A DNA stretch of 64,000 nucleotides from Salipiger sp. IMCC34102 (GTDB lineage: Bacteria; Pseudomonadota; Alphaproteobacteria; Rhodobacterales; Rhodobacteraceae): NCBI RefSeq assembly GCF_004145405.1, contig NZ_SELQ01000002.1, positions 434,001-498,000 on the forward strand, written 5' to 3'. The translations under genes and the position numbers were made by a program. The notes under the pieces were generated by a model. That model was not told the origin of the DNA. It did not search any database and saw nothing but the letters and a program-made list of their open reading frames with translations. Positions 35,711 through 45,915 of this stretch are shown piece after piece. The first letter of the stretch is position 1. Every line of letters begins with the position of its first letter.

Positions 35711-36064
35711 ATGCCGCTTTATGAGCATGTGATGATTGCGCGTCAGGACCTGTCCAACACGCAAGCCGAATCCCTGATCGAACACTTCGGAACGGTGCTG
35801 TCGGACAACGACGGCAAGCTGGTCGATTCCGAGTACTGGGGCGTCAAGACGATGGCCTACAAGATCAACAAGAACCGCAAGGGCCACTACGCCTTCCTGC
35901 GCAGCGACGCTCCCGCGGCCGCCGTCCAGGAGATGGAGCGCCTGATGCGCCTGCACGACGACGTGATGCGCGTTCTGACGATCAAGGTCGACGCCCACGA
36001 GGACGGACCTTCCATCCAGATGCAGAAACGCGACGAGCGCGACAGCCGTCGCGAGCGCCGCTAA
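35711..36064 (+). CDS. rpsF: 30S ribosomal protein S6
   Basis: This 117-residue protein pairs with S18 in the 30S platform. The N-terminus [14 protein letters not shown] and the central [22 protein letters not shown] are typical of S6. The C-terminal tail is rich in Arg, Asp and Glu. AAGGAATG precedes the ATG at 35711. rpsR follows after 23 bases. Confidence 0.98.
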   Translation: MPLYEHVMIARQDLSNTQAESLIEHFGTVLSDNDGKLVDSEYWGVKTMAYKINKNRKGHYAFLRSDAPAAAVQEMERLMRLHDDVMRVLTIKVDAHEDGPSIQMQKRDERDSRRERR

Positions 36065-36087
36065 GCCCCGAAGAAAGGACCGCAATC

Positions 36088-36315
36088 ATGGCCACCAAAC
36101 CGTTTTTCCGTCGCCGCAAGTCCGATCCGTTCGAGGGCGAGAACGCCCCCGCGATCGACTACAAGGACACCCGCACCCTGCAGCGCTACATCTCCGAGCG
36201 CGGCAAGATCGTGCCCGCCCGCATCACCGCCGTCGGCGCCAAGAACCAGCGCAAGCTCGCCCAGGCGATCAAGCGTGCCCGGTTTCTCGCCCTTCTGCCC
36301 TACGCCGTGAAGTAA
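36088..36315 (+). CDS. rpsR: 30S ribosomal protein S18
   Basis: This 75-residue basic protein begins with a paired Phe and Arg-rich segment ([12 protein letters not shown]), followed by [26 protein letters not shown] and [21 protein letters not shown], which are canonical for S18. AGAAAGGA lies before the ATG. Confidence 0.98.
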   Translation: MATKPFFRRRKSDPFEGENAPAIDYKDTRTLQRYISERGKIVPARITAVGAKNQRKLAQAIKRARFLALLPYAVK

Positions 36316-36326
36316 GGAGCCACCCC

Positions 36327-36974
36327 ATGGACATCATTCTTCTCGAACGCGTCGCCAAGCTTGGCCAGATGGGCGAAGTCGTCTCGGTCAAGGAAGGCTA
36401 TGCGCGCAACTACCTGCTGCCGCAGAAAAAGGCTCTGCGCGTGAACGCCGCGAACATGGCCCGTTTCGAGGCGGAAAAGGCTGCCCTCGAAGCCCGCAAC
36501 GCCGAAACCCGCGCTACCGCCCAGACCGAGGCCGACAAGATCGACGGACAGCAGTTCGTCATCATCCGCTCGGCGTCCGACGCGGGCTCGCTCTACGGGT
36601 CGGTCACGCCGCGCGACGTGGCGGATGCCGCCGCCAAGGACGGCTACACCGTCGATCGCAACCAGGTCGTGCTGCAAGGCCCGATCAAGGAGCTGGGCCT
36701 GCACGACGTCACCCTGAACCTGCACCCCGAGGTCGAGGCCACGATCACCCTCAACGTCGCGCGCAGCACCGAGGAAGCGGAACTTCAGGCCTCCGGCAAG
36801 TCGATCCAGGAGCTGGCCGCCGAAGAGGAAGCCGCCGCCGAGTTCGAAATCCAGGAGCTCTTCGACGACATCGGCTCTGCCCTTCTCGACGACGACGAAT
36901 CGGAAGCCGAGCAGCGCAACGACCAGCCCGCGACCCAGGAAAAGTCCACGCTGGACGAAAAGCTGGACCGCTGA
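36327..36974 (+). CDS. rplI: 50S ribosomal protein L9 with acidic C-terminal extension
   Basis: Residues 1-150 are a normal L9 ([36 protein letters not shown], then the C-terminal RNA-binding domain with VTPRDVADA). The protein is 215 residues, about 65 longer than E. coli L9; the extra tail is strongly acidic and Gln/Glu-rich. Extensions of this type are common in alphaproteobacterial L9. AGGAGCC precedes the ATG. Confidence 0.97.
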   Translation: MDIILLERVAKLGQMGEVVSVKEGYARNYLLPQKKALRVNAANMARFEAEKAALEARNAETRATAQTEADKIDGQQFVIIRSASDAGSLYGSVTPRDVADAAAKDGYTVDRNQVVLQGPIKELGLHDVTLNLHPEVEATITLNVARSTEEAELQASGKSIQELAAEEEAAAEFEIQELFDDIGSALLDDDESEAEQRNDQPATQEKSTLDEKLDR

Positions 36975-37000
36975 AATCGCAGCGCCGAACCAATGCAGGA

Positions 37001-37026
37001 AGGCCGCCCCCCGGGGCGGCCTTTTT
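37001..37026 (+). terminator. Intrinsic terminator after rplI
   Basis: A GC stem (AGGCCGCCC paired with GGGCGGCCT) is followed by TTTTT, 27 bases after the rplI stop. Confidence 0.9.
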
Positions 37027-37070
37027 CATGAACCCTCCCCGATCCGGGGCCAGGCCGCGCCGGTCCGTGG

Positions 37071-37538
37071 TCAATACGTCCGAAGTTGCAGCTGCGCGTC
37101 GCAGACATCGCCGTCGTAGGTCCCGATCCAGATGTCGATATAGCCATCCGCCGGCCGCGACAGCGTGATGCGCGGATCGAGGTTTCCGTTGTCGTCGTCG
37201 TCGTAATACCAGGTCGCCGAGGCGGTGTTGATCAGCAGCGCCGCATCGCAGGCGCTGACCACGCTGACCGCCAGCCGGCGCCCGGCCATCCCGGACATGT
37301 CGAACGTGAAGTCGGGACGACTGGTGAAATAGCCCGCGCCCACATCGGTCGCCGGCACGACGTTCGGGCATTTGCGGATATCGTTGCCGCCGCCCGCCTG
37401 CACGTCGTAGGCCAATCCGCCGGCAATCTGCATGCCGGAAATCTTCCCCCCCGGCCCGCTTTGCATGTAGTCCGGGCAGGCCGACGCCGCCCCTCCACAA
37501 AAGCCAAGCGCCAGTCCCGCCGCCACAACACTTCGCAT
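37071..37538 (-). CDS. Secreted small protein of unknown function (tandem paralogue 2)
   Basis: This 155-residue protein has a signal peptide (RSVVAAGLALGFCGGAASA) and an approximately 135-residue exported domain with an ACPDY start, two conserved cysteines (RKCPNV and SACDAALLIN), WYYDDDDNGNLDP and a C-terminal DGYIDIWIGTYDGDVCDAQLQL. It aligns by eye with the upstream gene product (37625-38119). Similar short proteins in this family group are sometimes labelled peptidase S1, but I see no catalytic triad. It is 86 bases after the paralogue. Confidence 0.8.
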   Translation of the reverse strand: MRSVVAAGLALGFCGGAASACPDYMQSGPGGKISGMQIAGGLAYDVQAGGGNDIRKCPNVVPATDVGAGYFTSRPDFTFDMSGMAGRRLAVSVVSACDAALLINTASATWYYDDDDNGNLDPRITLSRPADGYIDIWIGTYDGDVCDAQLQLRTY

Positions 37539-37624
37539 ATGAAAAACTCCCGAATGAATATCACGCTCTCGTGATCTCAAATTCGGGTCGGATTTGTCCA
37601 GCTTTTTCCTGGAAGTTGCGGTTT

Positions 37625-38119
37625 CTACCGTGCCGCCACGGTCGAGACCTGGATCCGCATCCGGCACTGGTCCCCCGGCGCCGTGCCGATCCAGAGCCGT
37701 ACCGGCCCGTCACGCACCGCGCTCAGCACCACCGGCGGCACCATGCCGTTCAGGCCCGGGCCCCGGTGATACCAGTTGCCGTCCGAGCTGAGGATCAGGA
37801 ACTCGCGCGCGCAGCCGCGAACGGGCTTCAACTCGATCCCCAGACCGATCATCCCCGCAAGGCTCAGCTCCAGGGCCGGCTGGGTCGAGAAATGGGCACT
37901 GGTCTCGTGGGCAATCTCGACCTGAGGGCAGCTTTCCAGCGTTGCCTCGCCCCCCGCCAGAACCCGGACCGAGCTGCCCCAGCGCAAGCCGACGCCGGTT
38001 TCGCTCAGCATCGAATTGGCTGCTGCATCGGGGTTCGGACACGCCCCGGCGAGCGTCGGCACCGCCCCCAGTACGACCAGGACGCAGACCGCTTTCAAAT
38101 ATTTGCGAAAAAGGCTCAA
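37625..38119 (-). CDS. Secreted small protein of unknown function (tandem paralogue 1)
   Basis: This 164-residue protein has a basic N-terminus and hydrophobic signal segment (RKYLKAVCVLVVLGAVPTLAGA), then an exported domain that starts ACPNPDA and shares the pattern of the downstream gene: SCPQVEIA, GCAREFLILSSDGNWYHRG and the C-terminal DGPVRLWIGTAPGDQCRMRI. I chose TTG 38119 because GGAG lies 7 bases upstream and no ATG or GTG gives a usable signal peptide. The function is unknown. Confidence 0.72.
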   Translation of the reverse strand: MSLFRKYLKAVCVLVVLGAVPTLAGACPNPDAAANSMLSETGVGLRWGSSVRVLAGGEATLESCPQVEIAHETSAHFSTQPALELSLAGMIGLGIELKPVRGCAREFLILSSDGNWYHRGPGLNGMVPPVVLSAVRDGPVRLWIGTAPGDQCRMRIQVSTVAAR

Positions 38120-38192
38120 CGCGCACTCCGATCGGACCGAAACGGCATTCCGAATAATCGCCCCTCCGGGGGCCGGAAACAAGGCCCCCACG

Positions 38193-38226
38193 AAAAAGGC
38201 GCCCCCGGTCGACCGGAGGCGCCTTT
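38193..38226 (-). terminator. Intrinsic terminator after tig
   Basis: On the minus strand a long stem (GGCGCCTCCGGTCG with CGACCGGGGGCGCC) is followed by five T residues, 20 bases after the tig stop. Confidence 0.9.
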
Positions 38227-38246
38227 CAAATCGTCTTGAGGCAGGA

Positions 38247-39590
38247 TCAGGCCGCCTGCTCTTCCGCGTCCAGCGCCTCGACGGCGGACTGCAGCTCTTC
38301 TTTCGAGACCTCTTTCTCGGTCACATCGGCCTGTTCGAGCACGTGGTCGATGACCTTGTCCTCGAACAGCGGCGCCTGAAGCTGCTGGCGGAACTGGGCG
38401 TTCTGCTGGACGAACTCGAAGAACTGCTGTTCCTGACCGGGATACTGGCGTGCCTGGTTCATGACCGCCTGCGTCATTTCCTGGTCGGTCACCTGGATCT
38501 GGTTCTTCTGGCCGATCTCGGCCAGCAGCAGGCCCAGCTTCACGCGACGCTTGGCTAGGGCCACGTGCTCCTCGGTCGTCTCGATCTCGGGGTGATCGTG
38601 GCCCTGCACGTCCGGGTTGTCCTCGTGCCACAGCTGGTGAGCGATCTGGTTGGCCTCCGCCTCGACGAGGCTCGGCGGCAGGTCGAAGTCGACCGCCGTG
38701 TCCAGCTCGTCCAGAAGCTTGCGCTTGGCCACCGCGCGAGAGGCACCGGCGTATTCGGATTCCAGCCGCTCGCGGATCTGACCCTTCAGGGCCTCCAGAT
38801 CCTCGGCCCCGAACTTCTGAGCAAGCTCATCGTTCATCTCGGGTGTCGTGGGCTTGCGCACTTCCTTGACGGTCACGTCGAAGACCGCGTCCTTGCCGGC
38901 CAGATGCTCGGCCTGGTACTGCTCGGGGAAGCTGACCTCGACCGCCTTCTCATCCCCTTCGGAGACGCCGACGAGCTGATCCTCGAACCCCGGGATGAAG
39001 GAGTTCGAACCCAGGACCAGCGGGTAGTCCTCCGCAGCACCGCCGTCGAAGGCTTCACCGTCGACCTTGCCCAGGAAGTCGATGACAACCTCGTCGCCGT
39101 CTTCGGCCGCACCGTCCTTCTTCTCGAAGCTGCGCGCCTGCGGGCTTTCGGAAAGGCTTTGCAGCGCCTCGTCCACGGCGGCGTCGTCGGCCTTCACGAC
39201 CAGCCGCTCCAGGCTGATCTTGGAGAAATCGGTTTCGGGCACGTCGGGCAGCTTTTCGTACTCGACGTCGACGACGACGTCCTCGCCCTCTTTCCAGTCC
39301 TCGTTGGTCATCTTCATCGAAGGCTGGGCCGCCGGGCGGTCGCCGGTCTGCTCCAGGTGGTCACGCAGCGCGCCGTCGATGCTGTCCTGCATCGCTTCGC
39401 CCATCAGGCGCGGGCCGTGCTGCTTGCGCAGAAGCGCCATCGGAACCTTGCCCTTGCGAAACCCCTTCATCTCGACGCCGGGCCGCGCCTGTTCCAGCTT
39501 CTCGGTCACTTTCGCGTCCAGCTCGTCCGCCGTCACGGTGATCGTGTAGCCGCGCTTCAGTCCGTCGTTGAGGGTCTCGTTGACCTGCAT
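38247..39590 (-). CDS. tig: Trigger factor (ribosome-associated chaperone/PPIase)
   Basis: This chaperone receives nascent chains at the ribosome exit tunnel. The ribosome-binding signature GFRKGKVP is at residues 43-50, the FKBP-like PPIase domain spans roughly 165-245 ([37 protein letters not shown]), and the helical C-terminal domain completes 447 residues. It starts 24 bases after a tRNA-Leu gene on the same strand, so the tRNA and tig may share a transcript. Confidence 0.97.
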   Translation of the reverse strand: MQVNETLNDGLKRGYTITVTADELDAKVTEKLEQARPGVEMKGFRKGKVPMALLRKQHGPRLMGEAMQDSIDGALRDHLEQTGDRPAAQPSMKMTNEDWKEGEDVVVDVEYEKLPDVPETDFSKISLERLVVKADDAAVDEALQSLSESPQARSFEKKDGAAEDGDEVVIDFLGKVDGEAFDGGAAEDYPLVLGSNSFIPGFEDQLVGVSEGDEKAVEVSFPEQYQAEHLAGKDAVFDVTVKEVRKPTTPEMNDELAQKFGAEDLEALKGQIRERLESEYAGASRAVAKRKLLDELDTAVDFDLPPSLVEAEANQIAHQLWHEDNPDVQGHDHPEIETTEEHVALAKRRVKLGLLLAEIGQKNQIQVTDQEMTQAVMNQARQYPGQEQQFFEFVQQNAQFRQQLQAPLFEDKVIDHVLEQADVTEKEVSKEELQSAVEALDAEEQAA

Positions 39591-39614
39591 GGGTTGTCCT
39601 TCTTTCGACTGTCA

Positions 39615-39699
39615 TGGTGCGGGTGAAGGGACTTGAACCCCCACGCCTTGCGGCGCCAGAACCTAAATCTGGTGCGTCTACCAATTCCGCCACACCCGC
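39615..39699 (-). tRNA. tRNA-Leu (anticodon UAG)
   Basis: The minus strand gives a complete 85-base type II tRNA with 7-bp acceptor stem GCGGGTG/CACCCGC, a D arm with GGTAGACGC, an anticodon stem CCAGA/TCTGG around loop TTTAGGT (anticodon TAG), a variable arm, the T-loop GGTTCAAGTCC and encoded CCA. It lies directly upstream of tig. Confidence 0.95.
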
Positions 39700-39808
39700 A
39701 TGTGAAACAGGGGCCGACGTCCCGGCCCCCATGGTTGGCGGCTGTCTAGCAAAGGACACATCCGGATGCGAGAGGGAATCGCACCCCCCTTTCCGGGGCG
39801 GTCCCACG

Positions 39809-41147
<1,339 letters not shown>

Positions 41148-41179
41148 CTCATTCCGAACACCCAAGAAAAGGAAACGAC

Positions 41180-42586
41180 ATGACCAACAAGGACGTCATC
41201 AAGCTGATGAAGGACGAGGAGGTCGACTACGTCGACATCCGCTTCACCGACCCGCGCGGCAAGCTGCAGCACGTCACCATCGTGGCCGATCTCGTCGACG
41301 AGGACTTCATGGAAGAAGGCTTCATGTTCGACGGCTCCTCGATCGCCGGGTGGAAGTCGATCGACCAGTCCGACATGAAGCTGCTGCCCGACGCCTCCTC
41401 CGCCTACATCGACCCGTTCTACGCCGAGAAGACGCTCTGCCTGCACTGCACGGTCGTCGAACCCGACACGATGGAGCCCTACGACCGCGACCCCCGCGGC
41501 ACCGCCGAGAAGGCCGAGGCCTACCTCAAGTCCTCCGGCATCGGCGACGACTTCTTCTGCGGGCCCGAGGCCGAGTTCTTCATCTTCGACGACGTGCGCT
41601 ACTCGGTCGCGATGAACAAGGTCAGCTTCCAGGTCGATGCCATCGACGGCGCCTGGAACACCGACACCGAGTATGAGATGGGCAACACTGGCCACCGTCC
41701 GGGCGTCAAGGGCGGCTACTTCCCCGTCAACCCCGTCGACGACGCCCAGGACATGCGCGGCGAGATGCTGTCCACCATGAAGCGCATGGGCATGAAGGTC
41801 GACAAGCACCACCACGAGGTCGCCTCCTGCCAGCACGAGCTTGGCCTGATCTTCGGCACGCTGACCAAGCAGGCGGACGAGATCCAGAAGTACAAGTACG
41901 TGATCCACAACGTGGCACAGGCCTACGGCAAGTCGGCCACCTTCATGCCCAAGCCCATCTCGGGCGACAACGGCACCGGCATGCACGTCAACATGTCGAT
42001 CTGGAAGGACGGCAAGCCGCTCTTCGCGGGCGACAAGTATGCCGACCTCAGCCAGGAAGCGCTGTGGTTCATCGGCGGCCTGCTGAAGCACGCCAAGGCG
42101 CTGAACGCGATCACCAACCCCTCGACCAACAGCTACAAGCGCCTGATCCCGGGCTTCGAGGCCCCCGTCCTGCGCGCCTACTCGGCCCGCAACCGCTCGG
42201 GCTGCGTGCGGATCCCCTGGGCCGAAAGCCCCAAGGCCAAGCGCGTCGAGGCCCGCTTCCCCGACCCGGCGGCGAACCCCTACCTGTGCTTCGCGGCCCT
42301 GCTGATGGCCGGCCTTGACGGCATCAAGAACAAGATCGACCCCGGCCCCTCCTCGGACAAGGACCTTTACGACCTGCCGCCCGAGGAACTGGCCGCGATC
42401 CCGACGGTCTGCGGAAGCCTGCGCGAAGCGCTGGAGTCGCTGGAAGCCGATCACGACTTCCTGCTGCAGGGCGACGTCTTCACCAAGAGCCAGCTCGAAG
42501 GCTACATGGCCCTCAAGTGGGACGAGGTGCACGCCGTCGAGCACACCCCGCACCCGGTCGAATACAAGCTCTACTACAGCTGCTGA
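41180..42586 (+). CDS. glnA: Glutamine synthetase type I
   Basis: This enzyme assimilates ammonium into glutamine. The 468-residue GSI-beta form shows the ATP-binding and metal residues in [35 protein letters not shown], and [11 protein letters not shown], and the adenylylation site Tyr397 in [10 protein letters not shown]. It is co-transcribed with glnB, the usual alphaproteobacterial order. A terminator follows 19 bases after the stop. Confidence 0.98.
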   Translation: MTNKDVIKLMKDEEVDYVDIRFTDPRGKLQHVTIVADLVDEDFMEEGFMFDGSSIAGWKSIDQSDMKLLPDASSAYIDPFYAEKTLCLHCTVVEPDTMEPYDRDPRGTAEKAEAYLKSSGIGDDFFCGPEAEFFIFDDVRYSVAMNKVSFQVDAIDGAWNTDTEYEMGNTGHRPGVKGGYFPVNPVDDAQDMRGEMLSTMKRMGMKVDKHHHEVASCQHELGLIFGTLTKQADEIQKYKYVIHNVAQAYGKSATFMPKPISGDNGTGMHVNMSIWKDGKPLFAGDKYADLSQEALWFIGGLLKHAKALNAITNPSTNSYKRLIPGFEAPVLRAYSARNRSGCVRIPWAESPKAKRVEARFPDPAANPYLCFAALLMAGLDGIKNKIDPGPSSDKDLYDLPPEELAAIPTVCGSLREALESLEADHDFLLQGDVFTKSQLEGYMALKWDEVHAVEHTPHPVEYKLYYSC

Positions 42587-42604
42587 TCCGCTTCGGATCA
42601 CGAC

Positions 42605-42632
42605 AAGGGCGCCCCGCGGGGCGCCCTTTTTC
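42605..42632 (+). terminator. Intrinsic terminator after glnA
   Basis: A perfect stem (AGGGCGCCCC with GGGGCGCCCT, loop GC) is followed by a T-run. It ends the glnBA operon. Confidence 0.92.
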
Positions 42633-42704
42633 GTTCCGTCAGGCGCGTTTTCGTTGAGGTGGAGGGACCGCCGCTGCGCGGCGGGTGGAGGCTCTGCCTC
42701 CACG

Positions 42705-42733
42705 CCTCCGGGATATTTAGGGCCATAAGAAGG
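42705..42733. repeat. Dispersed intergenic repeat, copy 2
   Basis: Read on the minus strand this is CTTCTTATGGCCCTAAATAT followed by CCCGGAGG, matching the core of the copies at 5440 and 56784. It lies between the 3' ends of glnA and hflX. The neighbouring bases (42655-42704) are a GC-rich inverted segment (GCCGCTGCGCGGC and GGAGGCTCTGCCTCC). Confidence 0.6.
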
Positions 42734-42779
42734 GGATCACCGCGCGCGGCCGCGGGGCGCGACGTGCGGAGGCGCGGCG

Positions 42780-44054
42780 TCAGAGCTTGGGGTAACGCGC
42801 CGCCTGCGTCTCGGTCCAGAACACGTCGAGGACGTAGCCGTCGTCGGTCTGCTCCTCGTGGGTCACGACGCCCGCGTCGAAGAGCCAGGCGCGCTGCTTG
42901 CCTTCGGCAAACCCCAGGGTCAGCCGCTCCTTCGCGCGCGGCGCCTTCAGCACCTCGCTGATCGCGTCCAGTAGGCTGTCCAGCCCCTCGCCGCTGATGG
43001 CGGAGGTGGCGAAGATCCCTTCGGTCCGCTCGGCCTGCGTCACCACGGCATCGTGGGTGTCCGGTGACAACCGGTCGATCTTGTTCCACACCTCCAGAAG
43101 CGGCGCATCGTCGGCCACGCCGAGCGAGGTGAGGATCGCCATGACATCCTCGGACTGCTCCTCGGTCTGGGCATGGCTGATGTCGCGGACGTGGACGATC
43201 AAATCGGCATCCAGCACTTCTTCGAGCGTCGCCCGGAACGCCGCCACCAGTTCGGTAGGCAGATCCGAGATGAAGCCCACCGTGTCCGACAGGATGACCT
43301 TGTCGCCCGACGGCAGTTCCACCTGCCGCATGGTGGGATCGAGCGTCGCGAAGAGCATGTCCTTGGCGAAGACCTCTGCCCCGGTCATCCGGTTGAAGAG
43401 CGTCGACTTGCCGGCGTTGGTGTAGCCTACCAGCGCCACGATCGGATAGGGCACCTTGGCGCGCGCCGCCCGGTGCAGGGTGCGTGTCTTCACCACCTTG
43501 TCGAGCTGGCCTTTTAGCGCCTTGAGCTGCATGTCGATGGCGCGCCTGTCCGCCTCGATCTGCGTCTCGCCCGGGCCGCCGACAAAGCCCAGACCGCCGC
43601 GCTGGCGTTCGAGGTGCGTCCAGGCCCGCACGAGCCGCGTGCGCTGGTAGGACAGCGCCGCCATCTCCACCTGCAGGACACCTTCGGCGGTACGGGCGCG
43701 GTCCGAGAATATCTCGAGGATGAGCCCGGTCCGGTCCAGGAGCTTCACGTCCCAGGCCTTTTCGAGGTTGCGCTGCTGCACGGGGCTCACGTGACCGTCG
43801 ATCAGCACGAGCTCGACCTCGGCCTCCTTCATCCGCGCGGCGAGTTCCTCGATCTTGCCCTTGCCGAAAAGCGTGCCGGGCAGAAGCTTGGGCAGGCGCA
43901 CGATCTCGGCGCCCACGACATCGAGGTCGGGCAAGGCGGCCGCAAGCGAGACGGCTTCTTCCAGCGCGGGCTCGGCCTCGCGCCGGTCGCGGTCGGACTT
44001 CAGGTCCGGGTGCAGAACGAAGGCCCGCGTGACGGGCCGGTCATGTTCCAGCAA
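42780..44054 (-). CDS. hflX: GTPase HflX
   Basis: HflX is a ribosome-associated GTPase that rescues and splits stalled ribosomes. The N-terminal subdomain ends in GGLGFVGGPGETQIEADRR, and the G domain has G1 GYTNAGKSTLFN, G3 DTVGFISDLP and G4 NKID. It is 424 residues. The start is a TTG at 44054 that directly follows the hfq stop, with GAAGG 6-10 bases upstream; no ATG is available in frame near this point. The hfq-hflX pairing is common. Confidence 0.94.
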   Translation of the reverse strand: MLEHDRPVTRAFVLHPDLKSDRDRREAEPALEEAVSLAAALPDLDVVGAEIVRLPKLLPGTLFGKGKIEELAARMKEAEVELVLIDGHVSPVQQRNLEKAWDVKLLDRTGLILEIFSDRARTAEGVLQVEMAALSYQRTRLVRAWTHLERQRGGLGFVGGPGETQIEADRRAIDMQLKALKGQLDKVVKTRTLHRAARAKVPYPIVALVGYTNAGKSTLFNRMTGAEVFAKDMLFATLDPTMRQVELPSGDKVILSDTVGFISDLPTELVAAFRATLEEVLDADLIVHVRDISHAQTEEQSEDVMAILTSLGVADDAPLLEVWNKIDRLSPDTHDAVVTQAERTEGIFATSAISGEGLDSLLDAISEVLKAPRAKERLTLGFAEGKQRAWLFDAGVVTHEEQTDDGYVLDVFWTETQAARYPKL

Positions 44055-44288
44055 TTACCCTTCACCTTCGTAGAGGCTGATCGGCTGGGCGGGCATGATC
44101 GTCGAGATCGCGGACTTGTAGACAAGCTGGCTTTGGCCGTCGCGACGCAGCAGGACGCAGAAGCTGTCGAACCAGGTGATGACGCCCTGCAGCTTGACCC
44201 CGTTCACCAGGAAGATGGTCACGGGCACCTTGGTCTTGCGGACGTGGTTCAGGAACGCATCCTGCAGGTTGGCCTTGTCGGACGCCAT
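44055..44288 (-). CDS. hfq: RNA chaperone Hfq (variant YKS motif)
   Basis: This 77-residue Sm-like protein forms a hexamer that pairs small RNAs with mRNAs. The Sm1 motif ([28 protein letters not shown]) is standard. The Sm2 motif reads VYKSAISTI at 56-64, so the YKH triad of E. coli Hfq is YKS here; that histidine normally lines the proximal U-rich RNA pore. It is first of a run hfq-hflX, and trkH ends 104 bases upstream. Confidence 0.96.
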   Translation of the reverse strand: MASDKANLQDAFLNHVRKTKVPVTIFLVNGVKLQGVITWFDSFCVLLRRDGQSQLVYKSAISTIMPAQPISLYEGEG

Positions 44289-44391
44289 GCCAATTCTCCA
44301 TCTTGTTCTTGCGGGCCGCGGATCGGCCGGAATCGGTCGTCCAGCACTATGTAGGCGAAATGAGCGGTTTTCCACCCAAAAGAACAAATCG

Positions 44392-45915
44392 TCAGCGCCG
44401 CCAGATTTCCGGATTGAACAGCGCGATCAGGGCCAGCGTCTCCAACCGGCCCAGGACCATGGCGCCGGCCAGGATCGCCTTGGCCGCGTCCGGGATGCCC
44501 GCGTAGCTGATCGGCGATTCCGCGGCGACGACCGCAAGCGGTCCCGTCGTCGACAAGGACGCGACCGTCAGCACCATGGACACCTCGAACTGCACGCCGG
44601 TCATGGACACGAGGATCATCGTCGCCGCGATCGACAGCGCGAAAAGCATGAAGAACACCCAGGACACGTAGGCCCCCTGCTTGCGGATCATCCGCGCCTC
44701 GCGTCCGCCGCCCCCCACCGAGGAGGGATGCAGCAGGCGCTGCACCTCGCGCTCGGAATGGCGGAAGAGCGCATAGACCCGCAGCAGTTTCACGCCCCCC
44801 GCGGTGGTGGCAGCCCCCCCGCCGATCAGCGCCAGGCCCACCAGGAACAGGCCCGGCGTCTCCAGCCCCGACCATTCGGCGGCCCCGTCCCAGTAGCGCG
44901 ACTCGAACCCCGTGGTCGTCAGGAAGGACGTCACCGTGAAGATGCTGCCCCAGAGCGACGCAAAGAGATCGGGCAGGCCCGAGGCGGTCCCCTCCTCGAT
45001 GCTGCCCAGCCAATGCCGCGCGAAGAGCATCATGGTCGTGCCCGAGATCAGCAAAAGCGCCATGTGCACCTCCGGGTCGCGCACCAGCCGGGCATCGCTG
45101 TCCCCGAACATCCCGCGCGAGAAGGTCAGCCGGCTGATCGCGAAGGCGAAGAATAGGAAGATCAGCACCTCCCCCCAGAATCCCGAAACGGCGTAGTAGA
45201 CCCCGTTGATCGGCGAGATGCCGGAGGTCGAGAGCGTCGACATCGCGTGGCACAGCGCGATGGTCGGCACTTCGCCCAGCACCACGAGTCCCAGCCACAG
45301 GATGAAGGTGAGCCCCACGTAGATCGGCGTCAGCGTCAGCGTGTGGCGCGCCAGGCGGTCCTGCATGCGGGCCACGAGGCCCTTCTGGCTGAACCCGGCG
45401 ATGGTCGATCGCGTCGATCCGCCCGCCGCGCGGACCTCGAATCCGCCCAGGTTCATCGGCGCGAAGATCGCCACCGCCACGACCCAGGTCAGCAGGCCGC
45501 CCAACCATCCCACCGTGGCACGCCACAGGTGGACCGACGGCGGCAGGCGACCCGCCCTGTCGTAGAGCGTGGCGCCCGTCGTGGTGAAGGAAGACACCAT
45601 CTCGAACCAGGCATCGACGAAGCGGATGTTGGAGGCCGCCTCCTGGAACGGCACGGCAAAGAGCACCGGCAAGGCGCCGAAGGCCAGCACGAGCGTGCCA
45701 AGCTGGCTCAGCGTCGCGTTGCGCGGATGCGTGCCGGCCGTGGCGAGAGCCGCGAGCAGGGTCAGTGTCGTCGACAGAAGGCTTGCGTAGAAGAACGTCT
45801 GCATCTGCGGCGTGGCCCCCACCGCCGCGGCATGGAACGCCGGGATCAGCATGGCCAGCGACCCGATCCCCATCAGCAGGACGAAGAACGGCAGGGAGCG
45901 CAGCCAGGTCATCAT
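44392..45915 (-). CDS. trkH: Potassium uptake channel subunit TrkH
   Basis: This inner-membrane protein is the K+-translocating subunit. It has about ten hydrophobic segments and four pore-loop regions ([40 protein letters not shown] and [16 protein letters not shown]), matching the 4 x M1PM2 pattern. It is 507 residues. The ATG at 45915 shares a base with the trkA stop (TGATG), so the two are coupled. Confidence 0.95.
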   Translation of the reverse strand: MMTWLRSLPFFVLLMGIGSLAMLIPAFHAAAVGATPQMQTFFYASLLSTTLTLLAALATAGTHPRNATLSQLGTLVLAFGALPVLFAVPFQEAASNIRFVDAWFEMVSSFTTTGATLYDRAGRLPPSVHLWRATVGWLGGLLTWVVAVAIFAPMNLGGFEVRAAGGSTRSTIAGFSQKGLVARMQDRLARHTLTLTPIYVGLTFILWLGLVVLGEVPTIALCHAMSTLSTSGISPINGVYYAVSGFWGEVLIFLFFAFAISRLTFSRGMFGDSDARLVRDPEVHMALLLISGTTMMLFARHWLGSIEEGTASGLPDLFASLWGSIFTVTSFLTTTGFESRYWDGAAEWSGLETPGLFLVGLALIGGGAATTAGGVKLLRVYALFRHSEREVQRLLHPSSVGGGGREARMIRKQGAYVSWVFFMLFALSIAATMILVSMTGVQFEVSMVLTVASLSTTGPLAVVAAESPISYAGIPDAAKAILAGAMVLGRLETLALIALFNPEIWRR

